Shown here: positions 1-7,236 of the stretch, piece after piece | Layout of the letters: every line of letters starts with the position of its first letter | How positions within the stretch are numbered: the stretch's first letter is position 1 | Source of the DNA: Candidatus Roizmanbacteria bacterium | GTDB lineage: Bacteria > Patescibacteriota > Microgenomatia > UBA1406 | DNA: 16,425 nt | Reading direction: 5' to 3' | NCBI GenBank assembly: GCA_024653645.1 | Contig: JANLHK010000041.1 | Span: forward strand, 1 to 16,425 | The notes under the pieces: model-generated | What the model saw: the letters and a program-made list of their open reading frames with translations, nothing else | Databases searched by the model: none | What the model was told of the DNA's origin: nothing | Made by a program: the position numbers and the translations under genes

Positions 1-1
1 G

Positions 2-784
2 CAAAATGGCGCGTACTCTATAGCATCAGACTGCCCATTTTGTCCGGGTAACGAAAGTCAAACACCCAAAGAAATCGACCGTATTGTTGGTACTGATAAC
101 GCTATTTCCCAATGGCTAACCCGCGTCATCCCTAATCAATACCCCATTACCGATATCCACGAGATTATTATCCACAATCCGGATCACTGTAAAGAGATTG
201 AAGACCTCAGTTTGTTTGAAATGAAGCAGGTTATGATTATGTACCAAAAACGGCTGCAAACTCTCAGTAATGATGGAGTACCAATTTTATTTCGTAATAA
301 AGGTGAAATAGCCGGAACCAGCATGCCCCACCCTCATAGCCAGATTATTGTACTTCCTAAACAAATTAATTTGGGAGCACTATCACTTGAGCCATTGCAC
401 AATATTGTGTATCGCAATAACTATTTTGTCATGTACTGTCCGGACTTTTCCCAATACCCCTATGAAGTGTGGATCACCCACAGCAGGCTTATTGGCATAG
501 AGATCCGTTCTGAAGTAGTCTCGAACGTTAATTTTACTGCTTTTACCCCTGAAGAGCTTGAGGACCTCGGTGCCATCATGCAGGAGCTGATCCGTGCCAT
601 GAAAAAGTTACTGGGAGATGATTTCGCGTATAACTACTACATTAGTCCCTATCCTCCCTTTTATTTGCGTATTATTCCCCGTGTGCTTATTCGTGGAGGG
701 TTCGAGTTGGGAACCGGTCTTTCTACCAATACCGTGGATCCACGGGACGCGGCCGAAGAGCTAAAAAAATACCTTACCCGTTAA
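2..784 (+). CDS. Galactose-1-phosphate uridylyltransferase-like nucleotidylyltransferase, 5' end missing
   Basis: A GalT-type (HIT superfamily) sugar-phosphate nucleotidylyltransferase, which moves a nucleotidyl group between sugar phosphates through a uridylylated or adenylylated histidine. The reading frame is open from the window edge, so the N-terminus is missing. The visible 260 residues carry a CPFC zinc pair (fragment residues 11-14), an IPNQYP segment (43-48), a HNPDH segment (58-62) and the active-site HPHSQ (110-114, GalT nucleophile motif). The C-terminal IIPR...GGFELGTG segment is typical of the family. Against a usual length of about 320-330 residues, some tens of residues are missing. 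Cytosolic sugar-nucleotide metabolism is likely. Substrate cannot be decided: UDP-hexose and ADP-glucose phosphorylase branches share these motifs. The stop codon overlaps that of the convergent gene by 4 bp. Confidence 0.87.
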   Translation, partial: QNGAYSIASDCPFCPGNESQTPKEIDRIVGTDNAISQWLTRVIPNQYPITDIHEIIIHNPDHCKEIEDLSLFEMKQVMIMYQKRLQTLSNDGVPILFRNKGEIAGTSMPHPHSQIIVLPKQINLGALSLEPLHNIVYRNNYFVMYCPDFSQYPYEVWITHSRLIGIEIRSEVVSNVNFTAFTPEELEDLGAIMQELIRAMKKLLGDDFAYNYYISPYPPFYLRIIPRVLIRGGFELGTGLSTNTVDPRDAAEELKKYLTR

Positions 785-2136
785 ACCCCATACGCGACTT
801 CTTTTAATGCAGGATCAGCTTTCTCATGTACTGAATTCATTTTTGTTGCCCCCCCGTACACGGCCCAACCGCAGGCAGTATCAGATCCACACGGGCACCG
901 GATATGTTCACCTTTGTTTTTCATCTGCAGGCCATCAACGACAACTTGCTCTTTGCATCCCGGACAGGTAACCACACGCCGCTCTTTATCCTGACCGAAG
1001 AGGGTGAGCAGCCAGACATCAGGTGACTCAAGCGGGCTCCCCATGCGCGTCTTGTTCTGTAATTCCATGCCGCACAGATAAAAGGATACCTCCTGGTTGG
1101 ATAGCCATGCCTCTATGTCTTCGGTTGACCCTGCTGCCAACTGCGCTCGGACTTTCGTATCAGTTTTCTGAGCAACAGCACCCAAACCGGTGCGCATCGC
1201 AACGAGGGTATAGTGTGCCACCAATGCCCGTTTTTTTTCAGCTATTGCCTCATCCTCACTCATGGTGCCATGTTTCAATGCCTCTCCCAGGCGCAAATCC
1301 AATTCAACCAGGGCATCAATAACATCCGGTGAGTGTTCAGATACCAATTGACACCGCCGTCCTACCTCTCCCACCCCACTTCCATACAGTTCATGCTTAA
1401 TACCTTCAGTAATCGCCGGTATATCGCTTGGTTTTACCGTAAAGGGAGTGTTCAGTATCTCGGTTGTCGATAAACCCGATATATCTTGATGAAAAAGTCG
1501 CTGCACCAACTGTTGAATGCGCGGCAGGTTTGATCCTTCTGCAAGATATTCAGTGATCGTAACTTTATCTGCCTGCTCATCAAATGAGGGAATGCGTACT
1601 TTAAAGATTCTTTTTTTATCAAAGTAACCCAATTCCTTAACCGCCTGGGGATCAATCGCATATGCCTCTTCAGGGAATGGCGAAATGGTTATGAAGGATT
1701 GCTCATGAAAGCCATGGTTGGTAGCCAGCATATCAAGACTTTCCTGTTCAGCCAATTCAGCCAGCCGTCGTCGATATTCTATTTCCAGTACTGTACGACG
1801 GCTCGCATCATGCTCATGTCGTATCCTCTCTCGCATTGAAGCAATACCGCGCTTCATCGTATCACTAACAAACCCTAAACCACTGACCATAAACTTCCCC
1901 TGCTCCCGGTCGTACGGGAGGGTATAGATACTTTTACTTTCAGGATTGACCGCTTCCATCAGAGCCGTAAACTCCTGGGTGCGCATATACGGTACAATTG
2001 ATTCAACCCGATTCTGCTCCAGTGCAGTGCGTGCTACATTGATTTCTCCCATTAAAGGATCCGTATGCACAGGAAGATTTTCCTGAAATGTTGTTGTTAG
2101 GTGTGAGGGTGCTACCTCTGTTGTTATGACATTCAT
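781..2136 (-). CDS. Unrecognised protein with C-terminal zinc ribbon
   Basis: Not recognised. The product is a soluble 451-residue protein with no signal peptide or membrane segment. The N-terminal two thirds are charged and largely helical (runs rich in E, R, K near residues 95-140). The C-terminus has a zinc-ribbon pattern: CPGC at 391-394, C414, C416 and C422. ATG at 2136 is chosen over an upstream ATG at 2376 because the longer form would overlap the divergent gene starting at 2335 and adds a low-quality, Cys/Phe-rich leader. An AGGA about 11 nt upstream of 2136 is one of the few Shine-Dalgarno-like sites in the window. The 3' end meets the GalT-like gene with stop codons sharing TTAA. 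Possible roles (nucleic-acid binding, protein scaffold) are guesses. Likely a lineage-restricted CPR family. Confidence 0.8.
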   Translation of the reverse strand: MNVITTEVAPSHLTTTFQENLPVHTDPLMGEINVARTALEQNRVESIVPYMRTQEFTALMEAVNPESKSIYTLPYDREQGKFMVSGLGFVSDTMKRGIASMRERIRHEHDASRRTVLEIEYRRRLAELAEQESLDMLATNHGFHEQSFITISPFPEEAYAIDPQAVKELGYFDKKRIFKVRIPSFDEQADKVTITEYLAEGSNLPRIQQLVQRLFHQDISGLSTTEILNTPFTVKPSDIPAITEGIKHELYGSGVGEVGRRCQLVSEHSPDVIDALVELDLRLGEALKHGTMSEDEAIAEKKRALVAHYTLVAMRTGLGAVAQKTDTKVRAQLAAGSTEDIEAWLSNQEVSFYLCGMELQNKTRMGSPLESPDVWLLTLFGQDKERRVVTCPGCKEQVVVDGLQMKNKGEHIRCPCGSDTACGWAVYGGATKMNSVHEKADPALKEVAYGV

Positions 2137-2319
2137 GATTTTGTGGTTCCTGCTCGGGAACTGTTTCTTATTACCGTCTCGGAGGTGTTGGGAGGGTACT
2201 CGGACTATAACCGCTGCGGCACAGTGATGGAGTTTCACCATCTTCCCCCTCTTGATTCCAAACCGTTCGGATATGCTGCAAAACCTGACTATACTCCCCT
2301 TGCTAAAAAAAAACAAGTG

Positions 2320-2328
2320 TGACACAAT
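2320..2328 (+). promoter_or_regulatory. Extended -10 promoter placing the start at or next to the ATG
   Basis: TG-A-CACAAT is an extended -10 pattern whose hexamer ends 6 nt before the ATG at 2335. Transcription starting about 7 nt after the hexamer would begin on the start codon. No Shine-Dalgarno site precedes the ATG. A second candidate, TATACT at 2290-2295, would instead give a leader of about 33 nt. No good -35 is seen for either. Confidence 0.35.
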
Positions 2329-2334
2329 CTGCTC

Positions 2335-3060
2335 ATGCGTTGTCCGCACTGTGATACTATTTTCGAAGCCTACCATGCCGGCTCAGTTCGGGCGAATCGC
2401 TGTCCCCAATGCCATGCTTTGTTGTTTAAAAATAACGATGTTCATTTTTTAAGCTATGATGAAGCAGCACAAATTGCTGACGATAATATTAGTGTTATTC
2501 TTAACAAAAGGCTGTACTTATGCCCCAACTGCAGCAGTGTGATGGAAAAAAATGAGCTGGGATATCACTGCCCTCACTGTGGAGGCCAACTAACCAGCTC
2601 CGGCTTGCTGATGGCTGACAAGAAAAAAAGAATTGAGGAGTTGCAGGAGGAACGACCAGGATTTACTTTTGGCCAGCTGCGCGGCACGGTGATTGTCGCT
2701 TCCGTCGCCATGCTCTTTTTTGTGAACTATATTATACTGTCCCGCCTTTCCACCCGATCAACGGTCAATACCGAAGCGTCCAGCATAGTTGAATCAGTAC
2801 ATGTCCAGCGTCAGAACGGCGGCGATATCCTCGTCCTGTTTACCACTCAAGACTCGTATCGTTCAAAGCTGCTCGTTGAAGAACAAAAGCAACAAACCTA
2901 CTTTACCATCAGTGATACTCCTCAGTTAGCTCATATGGTCAGCATTCCCTACAACTTGAGGGAAGCCCGTATGACTATTATTCTGATTGATCAGGAAGGG
3001 GCAGAGGCTCGAAGCGACACCATGAGTGTACAGGAATTACTCTCTGCCGAAGGTCAATAA
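2335..3060 (+). CDS. Double zinc-ribbon, single-pass membrane protein
   Basis: A 241-residue protein with a cytosolic zinc-binding head and an extracytoplasmic tail. Two zinc-ribbon units are visible: CPHC (3-6) with CPQC (23-26), and CPNC (63-66) with CPHC (79-82). A lysine-rich linker follows (95-105), then one membrane helix at about 117-136. The outer part (about 145-241) alternates hydrophobic and polar residues and looks like a small beta-sandwich. There is no cleavable signal peptide, so an N-in orientation is expected. This arrangement is common in small-genome bacteria, but the function is unknown. A sensor or scaffold linking envelope to cytosol is only a guess. The last 24 bp overlap the convergent glycosyltransferase gene. 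Confidence 0.82.
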   Translation: MRCPHCDTIFEAYHAGSVRANRCPQCHALLFKNNDVHFLSYDEAAQIADDNISVILNKRLYLCPNCSSVMEKNELGYHCPHCGGQLTSSGLLMADKKKRIEELQEERPGFTFGQLRGTVIVASVAMLFFVNYIILSRLSTRSTVNTEASSIVESVHVQRQNGGDILVLFTTQDSYRSKLLVEEQKQQTYFTISDTPQLAHMVSIPYNLREARMTIILIDQEGAEARSDTMSVQELLSAEGQ

Positions 3061-3801
3061 CTGCCTCATTTTATATATCAGAACGTATACAAAGAATACT
3101 AAAAGCTTCATTTGCCGTTTTATTCGCCACGGCTGCATCACTAAACGAAAGAGCCACTCCATTCCGATTTTCCGTAAAAAATGAGGTGCTCGCGGTGTAA
3201 CACCAGACAAAAAATCAAACGCACCTCCCACGCCGATTACCACGGCATTTTTAAATAGCTCTCTGTGACGCTCTATCCACAATTCCTGCTGGGGAGAGCC
3301 GAAAGCAACAAAAACTAAACGGGGCTTTAATAGGCTCACTATGCTAAAAATGGCATCCGTCTCTGACTTTTTTTGGTTAAAAATGTCGTTATAACCTTCA
3401 ACTGCTGTTATTCCCAGGCCGTTTTGATTACTGCCATAGCACTCTCTTACCTTGTCTGCTACTTTGCCTTTGCCGCCGATTAAGCACACTGTCAAGCTAT
3501 TTCGATAATTGGCTCTCAAGAGCTTTTCCATGAGGTCGACCCCTGTTACCCTGGGTACCCGTACCCCGAATAGGGTTTGGATTGCTACAACAACCCCAAT
3601 ACCGTCGGCTATAACGAAATGGGCTGTCCTGACAGCCTCCATGAAACTTTTGTTCTCTAATGCCATCATAACCGTTTCAGGATTCAGTGAAACAATGTGC
3701 TGCATACCTGACCTTTGTGAGTAGCCCTTTTGAATTGACTCTAAGATATCGTTATAATCGGCAAAGTTGAGCTTGGCTCCAAAGGCAGTTAATTCAGTCA
3801 T
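3037..3801 (-). CDS. WecG/TagA/CpsF-family glycosyltransferase
   Basis: A GT26-family enzyme that adds a sugar (in known members N-acetylmannosamine or a related residue) to an undecaprenyl-diphosphate-linked first sugar, at the cytosolic face of the membrane, during surface polymer or teichoic-acid-linkage synthesis. The 254 residues match the family's usual length. Visible motifs: NPE (40-42), ADG (65-67; this Asp is the proposed catalytic base in TagA), TGVD (87-90), LIGG (107-110), GSPQQE (168-173), and VGGAFDFLSG (191-200) followed by RAP. The C-terminal stretch (216-247) is basic and hydrophobic, like the membrane-associating appendage of TagA. No Shine-Dalgarno site is seen, and -10-like TAAAAT/TATAGT lie 8-13 nt before the ATG. 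The sugar donor and polymer are not determinable here, and no other polysaccharide genes are adjacent. Confidence 0.93.
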   Translation of the reverse strand: MTELTAFGAKLNFADYNDILESIQKGYSQRSGMQHIVSLNPETVMMALENKSFMEAVRTAHFVIADGIGVVVAIQTLFGVRVPRVTGVDLMEKLLRANYRNSLTVCLIGGKGKVADKVRECYGSNQNGLGITAVEGYNDIFNQKKSETDAIFSIVSLLKPRLVFVAFGSPQQELWIERHRELFKNAVVIGVGGAFDFLSGVTPRAPHFLRKIGMEWLFRLVMQPWRIKRQMKLLVFFVYVLIYKMRQLLTFGRE

Positions 3802-4025
3802 ATTGGTCTATTTTACTATAAGTTTATATATATTAATAGTTTAAGAGAGTTTAGATTAAAATTGAACAACTTTACTACTCATATATTGGTACTTATTTAT
3901 CATAAATTAGGTAGAAATTTGGCATTGAATATAATTTATGCTCTAAGTCAAAAAATTTAAACATTTTGTTTTCATTTTTTTAAACTGCACTAGCTATAAA
4001 AATATGAAATATTTACTCTAGGTTA
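3802..4025. other. AT-rich intergenic island between mreB and the glycosyltransferase gene
   Basis: By hand count, 3841-4020 is about 21% GC, against about 50% in neighbouring coding lines. No ORF, tRNA, clear inverted repeat or DnaA box consensus was found. It lies downstream of mreB and upstream of the glycosyltransferase gene, so it must hold the latter's promoter. Candidates are TATAGT (3815-3820) and TAAAAT (3810-3815), read on the minus strand. A TTGACT is also present on the minus strand but has no well-spaced -10. It may also be a transcription end region for mreB or a decayed gene. Confidence 0.5.
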
Positions 4026-5033
4026 TTAACGCCCTGCTGCCCGCTTATACAGACTGAAATGCTCGGCGATCATACCCAGTCCTTTAATCACGCACAGCAG
4101 CGGTTCCTCCGCAATAAAGCAGGGAATGTTCAGCTCTTCACTTAAGTATTTATCCATACCCCGCAGAAGTGCGGTTCCCCCGGATACAATAGCTCCCCGC
4201 TCCACAATATCCGCCGACAGCTCGGGAGGTATTTCTTCAAGGACCCGACGAGCGGTATATACGATACTGTGCAGCGGCTTTTGCAGACTTAACGACAATT
4301 CGCGCTCAGACAGATCAATCCGTTTCGGTAAGCCAGTTCTCATATCCCGCCCTTTTACTTCAATGGTGATCGTGTCGCTGGTCTCCTTCAGGTTGGCGTT
4401 TGCATGCTCCATCTTTAGCTGTTCTGCCGTACGCTCTCCGATAATCAGGGCATATTTCTTTTTCAGATGAGCAATAATAGCCTCGTCCAGCTTATTTCCT
4501 CCAATACGCTCACTTTTGTACGATACCAGCTCACCCAGTGAAATAACGGCCGCCTCAGTGGTACCTCCTCCTATATTGATCACCATATTACCCGACGCCT
4601 CAGCAATGGAGAGCTGCGCACCGATGGCAGCAGCGAGTGGCTCCTCTATCAAGTAGGTGCTGCGTGCTCCGGCTGCGGCACAGGCATTTGAAATAGCACG
4701 ACGCTCAACCTGCGTTGCCCCGCCAGGAATAGTAATAAGCACTTCCGGCTTCATAAAGGTAAACCCAACCGTTCTGCTCAGGAAATATTCAATCATAGCC
4801 TTGGTCACGTTGTATTGCGCGATAACTCCGTCTTTCATCGGTCGGGATGCAACAATAGTTCCGGGCGTGCGTCCAATCATTTCTTTTGCCTCACTTCCCA
4901 CCGCAACAATACGCTTATCCATGAGGGAGTACGCCACCACGGTGGGTTCACGAAGGACAATCCCCTGTTTCTCAACATACACCAAGGAGTTGGCGGTCCC
5001 TAAATCAATGCCAACGCGCTTGGTGAAGAACAT
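4026..5033 (-). CDS. mreB: MreB, actin-like rod-shape protein
   Basis: The bacterial actin that forms membrane-bound filaments and steers cell-wall synthesis. The 335 residues are of normal length. Motifs: phosphate-1 DLGTAN (10-15), the PGGATQVERR segment with the catalytic-type Glu110, phosphate-2 NIGGGTTE (153-160), and adenosine motif VSGGTALLRG (283-292). The N-terminus MFFTKRVGIDLGTAN fits usual MreB starts, and TATAAT (minus strand, 5041-5046) ends 7 nt before this ATG. So 5033 is preferred over an ATG at 5042, which adds MKS. Oddities: the phosphate-2 motif has Asn153 where Asp is standard, and the C-terminal GTG is GLG (318-320). No mreC, mreD or rodA is adjacent. It is divergent from the PEGA-protein gene. 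Confidence 0.95.
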   Translation of the reverse strand: MFFTKRVGIDLGTANSLVYVEKQGIVLREPTVVAYSLMDKRIVAVGSEAKEMIGRTPGTIVASRPMKDGVIAQYNVTKAMIEYFLSRTVGFTFMKPEVLITIPGGATQVERRAISNACAAAGARSTYLIEEPLAAAIGAQLSIAEASGNMVINIGGGTTEAAVISLGELVSYKSERIGGNKLDEAIIAHLKKKYALIIGERTAEQLKMEHANANLKETSDTITIEVKGRDMRTGLPKRIDLSERELSLSLQKPLHSIVYTARRVLEEIPPELSADIVERGAIVSGGTALLRGMDKYLSEELNIPCFIAEEPLLCVIKGLGMIAEHFSLYKRAAGR

Positions 5034-5040
5034 AGATTTC

Positions 5041-5046
5041 ATTATA
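5041..5046 (-). promoter_or_regulatory. Perfect -10 (TATAAT) for mreB
   Basis: Read on the minus strand, TATAAT ends 7 nt before the ATG at 5033, so the mRNA would start at or one base before the start codon. It overlaps the alternative ATG at 5042, which therefore could not be on this transcript. No convincing -35 was found (best ACTACA at 16 bp spacing). Confidence 0.4.
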
Positions 5047-5083
5047 CGTCATCGATAGATTATGTAGTAGAGCGATACTAGTA

Positions 5084-5092
5084 TGCTACAAT
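5084..5092 (+). promoter_or_regulatory. Extended -10 promoter of the PEGA-sortase operon
   Basis: TG-C-TACAAT is an extended -10 whose hexamer (5087-5092) ends 7 nt before the ATG at 5100, predicting a leaderless or nearly leaderless transcript. It is bracketed by two copies of CTAGTATG (5078-5085 and 5095-5102), and the upstream copy is part of the palindrome ATACTAGTAT (5075-5084). Confidence 0.45.
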
Positions 5093-5099
5093 ATCTAGT

Positions 5100-6425
5100 A
5101 TGAAGATTTTTATGAGATTATTGTGGATGTTGCTGGTCGCAGGGAGCGTCATACTAGTCTCCGGAGCCATTTACCTGTTTGCCAGCGGGTACCAGTTTAA
5201 TCTCAGTACTCAATCACTACAAGGCAAAGGAATTATCATTACCAACTCCTACCCGAACGATTCAGAGCTTATTATAAACGGCAAGCTGGAAGGCGTCACA
5301 CCGAAAACGCTGTATTTATCACCGGGCACGTATACTGTATCAATCCAGAAAGAAGGATATACTAAGTGGACCAAAACATATCATATTAAACAAGAGGTGG
5401 TGTACCGTACCGATGCCCTGCTGTTTTATCTCAATCCCTCGCTTTCCCCCCTTACCAACCGCGGTGTGATTCGGCCGACCCGTTCATCCTCAGGAGATGT
5501 CGTGGTATATATTAAACCTGAGGTGGAACAAGTAACCGCCCCATTACCGAGTGAGGAAGAAAGCAGTGGTATTTTTTTGCGCTCATTAGGATCCCGTACC
5601 CTCAGCTTATTTAGCGGGACCAACCTGCTCCTGCCCTTTTCTCAGTTTCCCGGGAACGCTGACTTGACCAAAACCGAAATGCTCTTTTCTCCTGATGAAA
5701 AAAACTTATTGGTACTGTTTCACACCGAAGACGACACACTCATTACGGTGTACCTTATATCAATCGCTAATCCCGACTCCTACCTCGATGTCAGCCTTTC
5801 ATTCCAAACCCTACTTGAACGGTGGAATAATGAGGCGCAGGACTTACGTGAGAAAATTATCGAGGCCCAGCATCAAAAAATACAGCAAGCACTCCGTAAG
5901 GGCACTTATCTGTTGCAATTCTCACCTGATGATAAAAAACTGCTGTACTTCGGTATTGATACCGTGTCCCTACCCAGAGTCATTAATCCCCCCATCCAAA
6001 GCACCTCGCCGGTTGCAGAAGCAAGAACCATCCGCCCAGGTTTTTTCTATGTGTACGACATCAAGGAAGACCGCAATTATGAGTTGAATCTGTTTCCCCA
6101 ACAAAGTCAAACGCTCCTGCAGGGTGTTGCACAATTAAGTCAAACGCAAAATGTCAATCAGAGCGATTACGTGCAACGCATGCTGCAACGACAATCGCTG
6201 TTTGGCAGCATTGCCTGGTTCAGCAATTCTAAAAATCTGGTGCTTAACCAGGAAGACACCATATCCATGATTGAGTATGATGGCAAAAATCGCACGGTCG
6301 TATATTCAGGCCCTTTTGAACAATCACTCTTTGGTACTACCTCAGATGGACGGGTACTGATTCTTACTAACCTGAATCCCAAGCGCAATGCCCTTCCTGA
6401 TTTATATGCTATCAGCATTAAATAA
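5100..6425 (+). CDS. Membrane-anchored PEGA-domain protein with beta-propeller-like repeats
   Basis: A 441-residue envelope protein. An N-terminal hydrophobic helix (about 7-28) with no clear cleavage site should act as a signal anchor. A PEGA-type domain follows (about 43-95): LIINGKLEGVTP, then LSPGTYTVSIQKEGY, the fold seen in surface-layer and carbohydrate-associated proteins. The rest resembles a TolB/WD40-like propeller, with SPDEKNLLVLF near 197 and SPDDKKLLYFG near 275, and a helical Gln-rich insert around 240-265. The stop overlaps the sortase start by one base (TAATG), so the two are probably translated in sequence. Function is unknown beyond cell-surface or periplasm-like localisation. 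Pairing with a sortase suggests a role at the cell surface, but no sorting motif was seen in this protein. The start is supported by an extended -10 just upstream. Confidence 0.85.
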   Translation: MKIFMRLLWMLLVAGSVILVSGAIYLFASGYQFNLSTQSLQGKGIIITNSYPNDSELIINGKLEGVTPKTLYLSPGTYTVSIQKEGYTKWTKTYHIKQEVVYRTDALLFYLNPSLSPLTNRGVIRPTRSSSGDVVVYIKPEVEQVTAPLPSEEESSGIFLRSLGSRTLSLFSGTNLLLPFSQFPGNADLTKTEMLFSPDEKNLLVLFHTEDDTLITVYLISIANPDSYLDVSLSFQTLLERWNNEAQDLREKIIEAQHQKIQQALRKGTYLLQFSPDDKKLLYFGIDTVSLPRVINPPIQSTSPVAEARTIRPGFFYVYDIKEDRNYELNLFPQQSQTLLQGVAQLSQTQNVNQSDYVQRMLQRQSLFGSIAWFSNSKNLVLNQEDTISMIEYDGKNRTVVYSGPFEQSLFGTTSDGRVLILTNLNPKRNALPDLYAISIK

Positions 6426-7132
6426 TGGCAAAGAAAATCGACTACGAATATATAACCCTGCTGGCAACCCGGACCTTCGGAAATGCCCTCATCCTGGTGA
6501 GCCTCCTTATTATCGGAAAAATATTCGGACCAGCACTGTCACAGGAGGTACAGTTTGGGTATAAACAACTGCGGGGGGTTAAAACCGTCGTTGCATCACC
6601 CAGCAGACCCGCTCCAACCATACTGCCACAGAGACCTAACGCGTTCGCCTCAGCATTACAGTCATTGCAGCAAACCCAGGAAGTGATTACGCCCATTGAC
6701 ACCCAATTTTCGGTGGTGATTCCTAAGATTTCCGCCAATAGCCGGGTGGTTAAAAATGTCGATGCCGCCAACTATGATGAATATATTGCTGCGTTAAAAG
6801 TAGGCGTTGCTCATGCGCGCGGAACTGCACTGCCCGGTGATCGCGGTCATATGTACCTGTTTGCACACTCAACTGACAACTTTTTTAACGTTGGTGCATA
6901 CAATGCGGTATTTTACCTGTTATATAAGCTCGAAAAGGATGATGCTATCTATATCTTCTATAACGGCAAAAAGTTTGCCTACCGGGTGACCGAAACGCGT
7001 ATTATTAATCCTGACGAGCTTGAGTATCTGACCCGCGACTCATCAGAGCCGTTTTTAACCCTCCAGACCTGCTGGCCTCCCGGCACTACGCTAAAACGCC
7101 TGCTGGTATTTGCCCAACCGGTGGTAGAATAA
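6425..7132 (+). CDS. Sortase-family transpeptidase
   Basis: A cysteine transpeptidase that cleaves a sorting signal and joins surface proteins to the envelope or to each other. The 235 residues show an N-terminal membrane helix (about 17-38), a proline-rich linker (59-71), and a sortase core with the catalytic triad: His148 in LFAHST, Cys216 in LQTCWPPGT, and Arg225 in KRLLV. The TCxPxGT form is closer to classes D/E than class A, but the class is not settled. It begins at TAATG overlapping the PEGA gene, so translational coupling is likely. No LPXTG-type substrate was noticed in the window, so its targets lie elsewhere or carry a divergent signal. CPR cells are thought to live attached to hosts, so surface anchoring could matter for attachment; that is inference. 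Confidence 0.92.
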   Translation: MAKKIDYEYITLLATRTFGNALILVSLLIIGKIFGPALSQEVQFGYKQLRGVKTVVASPSRPAPTILPQRPNAFASALQSLQQTQEVITPIDTQFSVVIPKISANSRVVKNVDAANYDEYIAALKVGVAHARGTALPGDRGHMYLFAHSTDNFFNVGAYNAVFYLLYKLEKDDAIYIFYNGKKFAYRVTETRIINPDELEYLTRDSSEPFLTLQTCWPPGTTLKRLLVFAQPVVE

Positions 7133-7143
7133 AGTCAGTATTT

Positions 7144-7215
7144 GTCCCTGTAGTTTAATGGATAGAACCGGGGTTTCCTAAACCCCAAATCCCAGTTCGA
7201 CTCTGGGCGGGGACA
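7144..7215 (+). tRNA. tRNA-Arg (anticodon CCU)
   Basis: A full cloverleaf folds. The acceptor stem GTCCCTG pairs with CGGGGAC (one G-U) and A7215 is the discriminator. The D stem GTTT pairs with GAAC, the anticodon stem GGGGT with ACCCC, and the T stem CCCAG with CTGGG, with a TTCGACT loop. The loop TTCCTAA puts anticodon CCT at 7177-7179, reading AGG. The variable region is short (4 nt, 7187-7190). CCA is not encoded, so it must be added after transcription. No intron. It lies 11 nt after the sortase stop on the same strand. Confidence 0.95.
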
Positions 7216-7232
7216 CTCGATAATCTTTTTTT
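7216..7232 (+). terminator. Possible T-tract end after the tRNA
   Basis: A run of seven T (7226-7232) follows the tRNA acceptor stem by about 10 nt. There is no separate GC hairpin between them, so this is a weak terminator candidate, or simply a processing and decay site before the convergent ndk stop at 7237. Confidence 0.25.
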
Positions 7233-7236
7233 CTGA

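Noticed and set aside
1023..1322. Plus-strand ORF of 99 codons inside the zinc-ribbon gene
   Set aside because: Lies wholly within a better minus-strand coding region, Cys/Pro-rich, with no family resemblance; a shadow frame. The same holds for the other short frames nested in leuS, mreB and the peptidase gene.
2226..2242. Small hairpin GATGG-7 nt-CCATC in the divergent gap
   Set aside because: Only 5 bp, no T-run and no overlap with a clear promoter; within chance expectation.
2137..2376. N-terminal extension of the zinc-ribbon protein to an ATG at 2376
   Set aside because: It would overlap the divergent gene starting at 2335, and the added residues do not look like a real domain; the ATG at 2136 has a Shine-Dalgarno-like AGGA.
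6425..7132. LPXTG-type sortase substrate in the window
   Set aside because: None of the exported proteins ends in a sorting motif plus helix plus basic tail; the anchored protein at 13966-14961 has a tail helix but no LPXTG-like motif before it.
7144..7236. tRNA-Arg as an integration site for a mobile element
   Set aside because: No duplicated tRNA 3' end, integrase or unusual gene content follows; ndk begins at once on the other strand.
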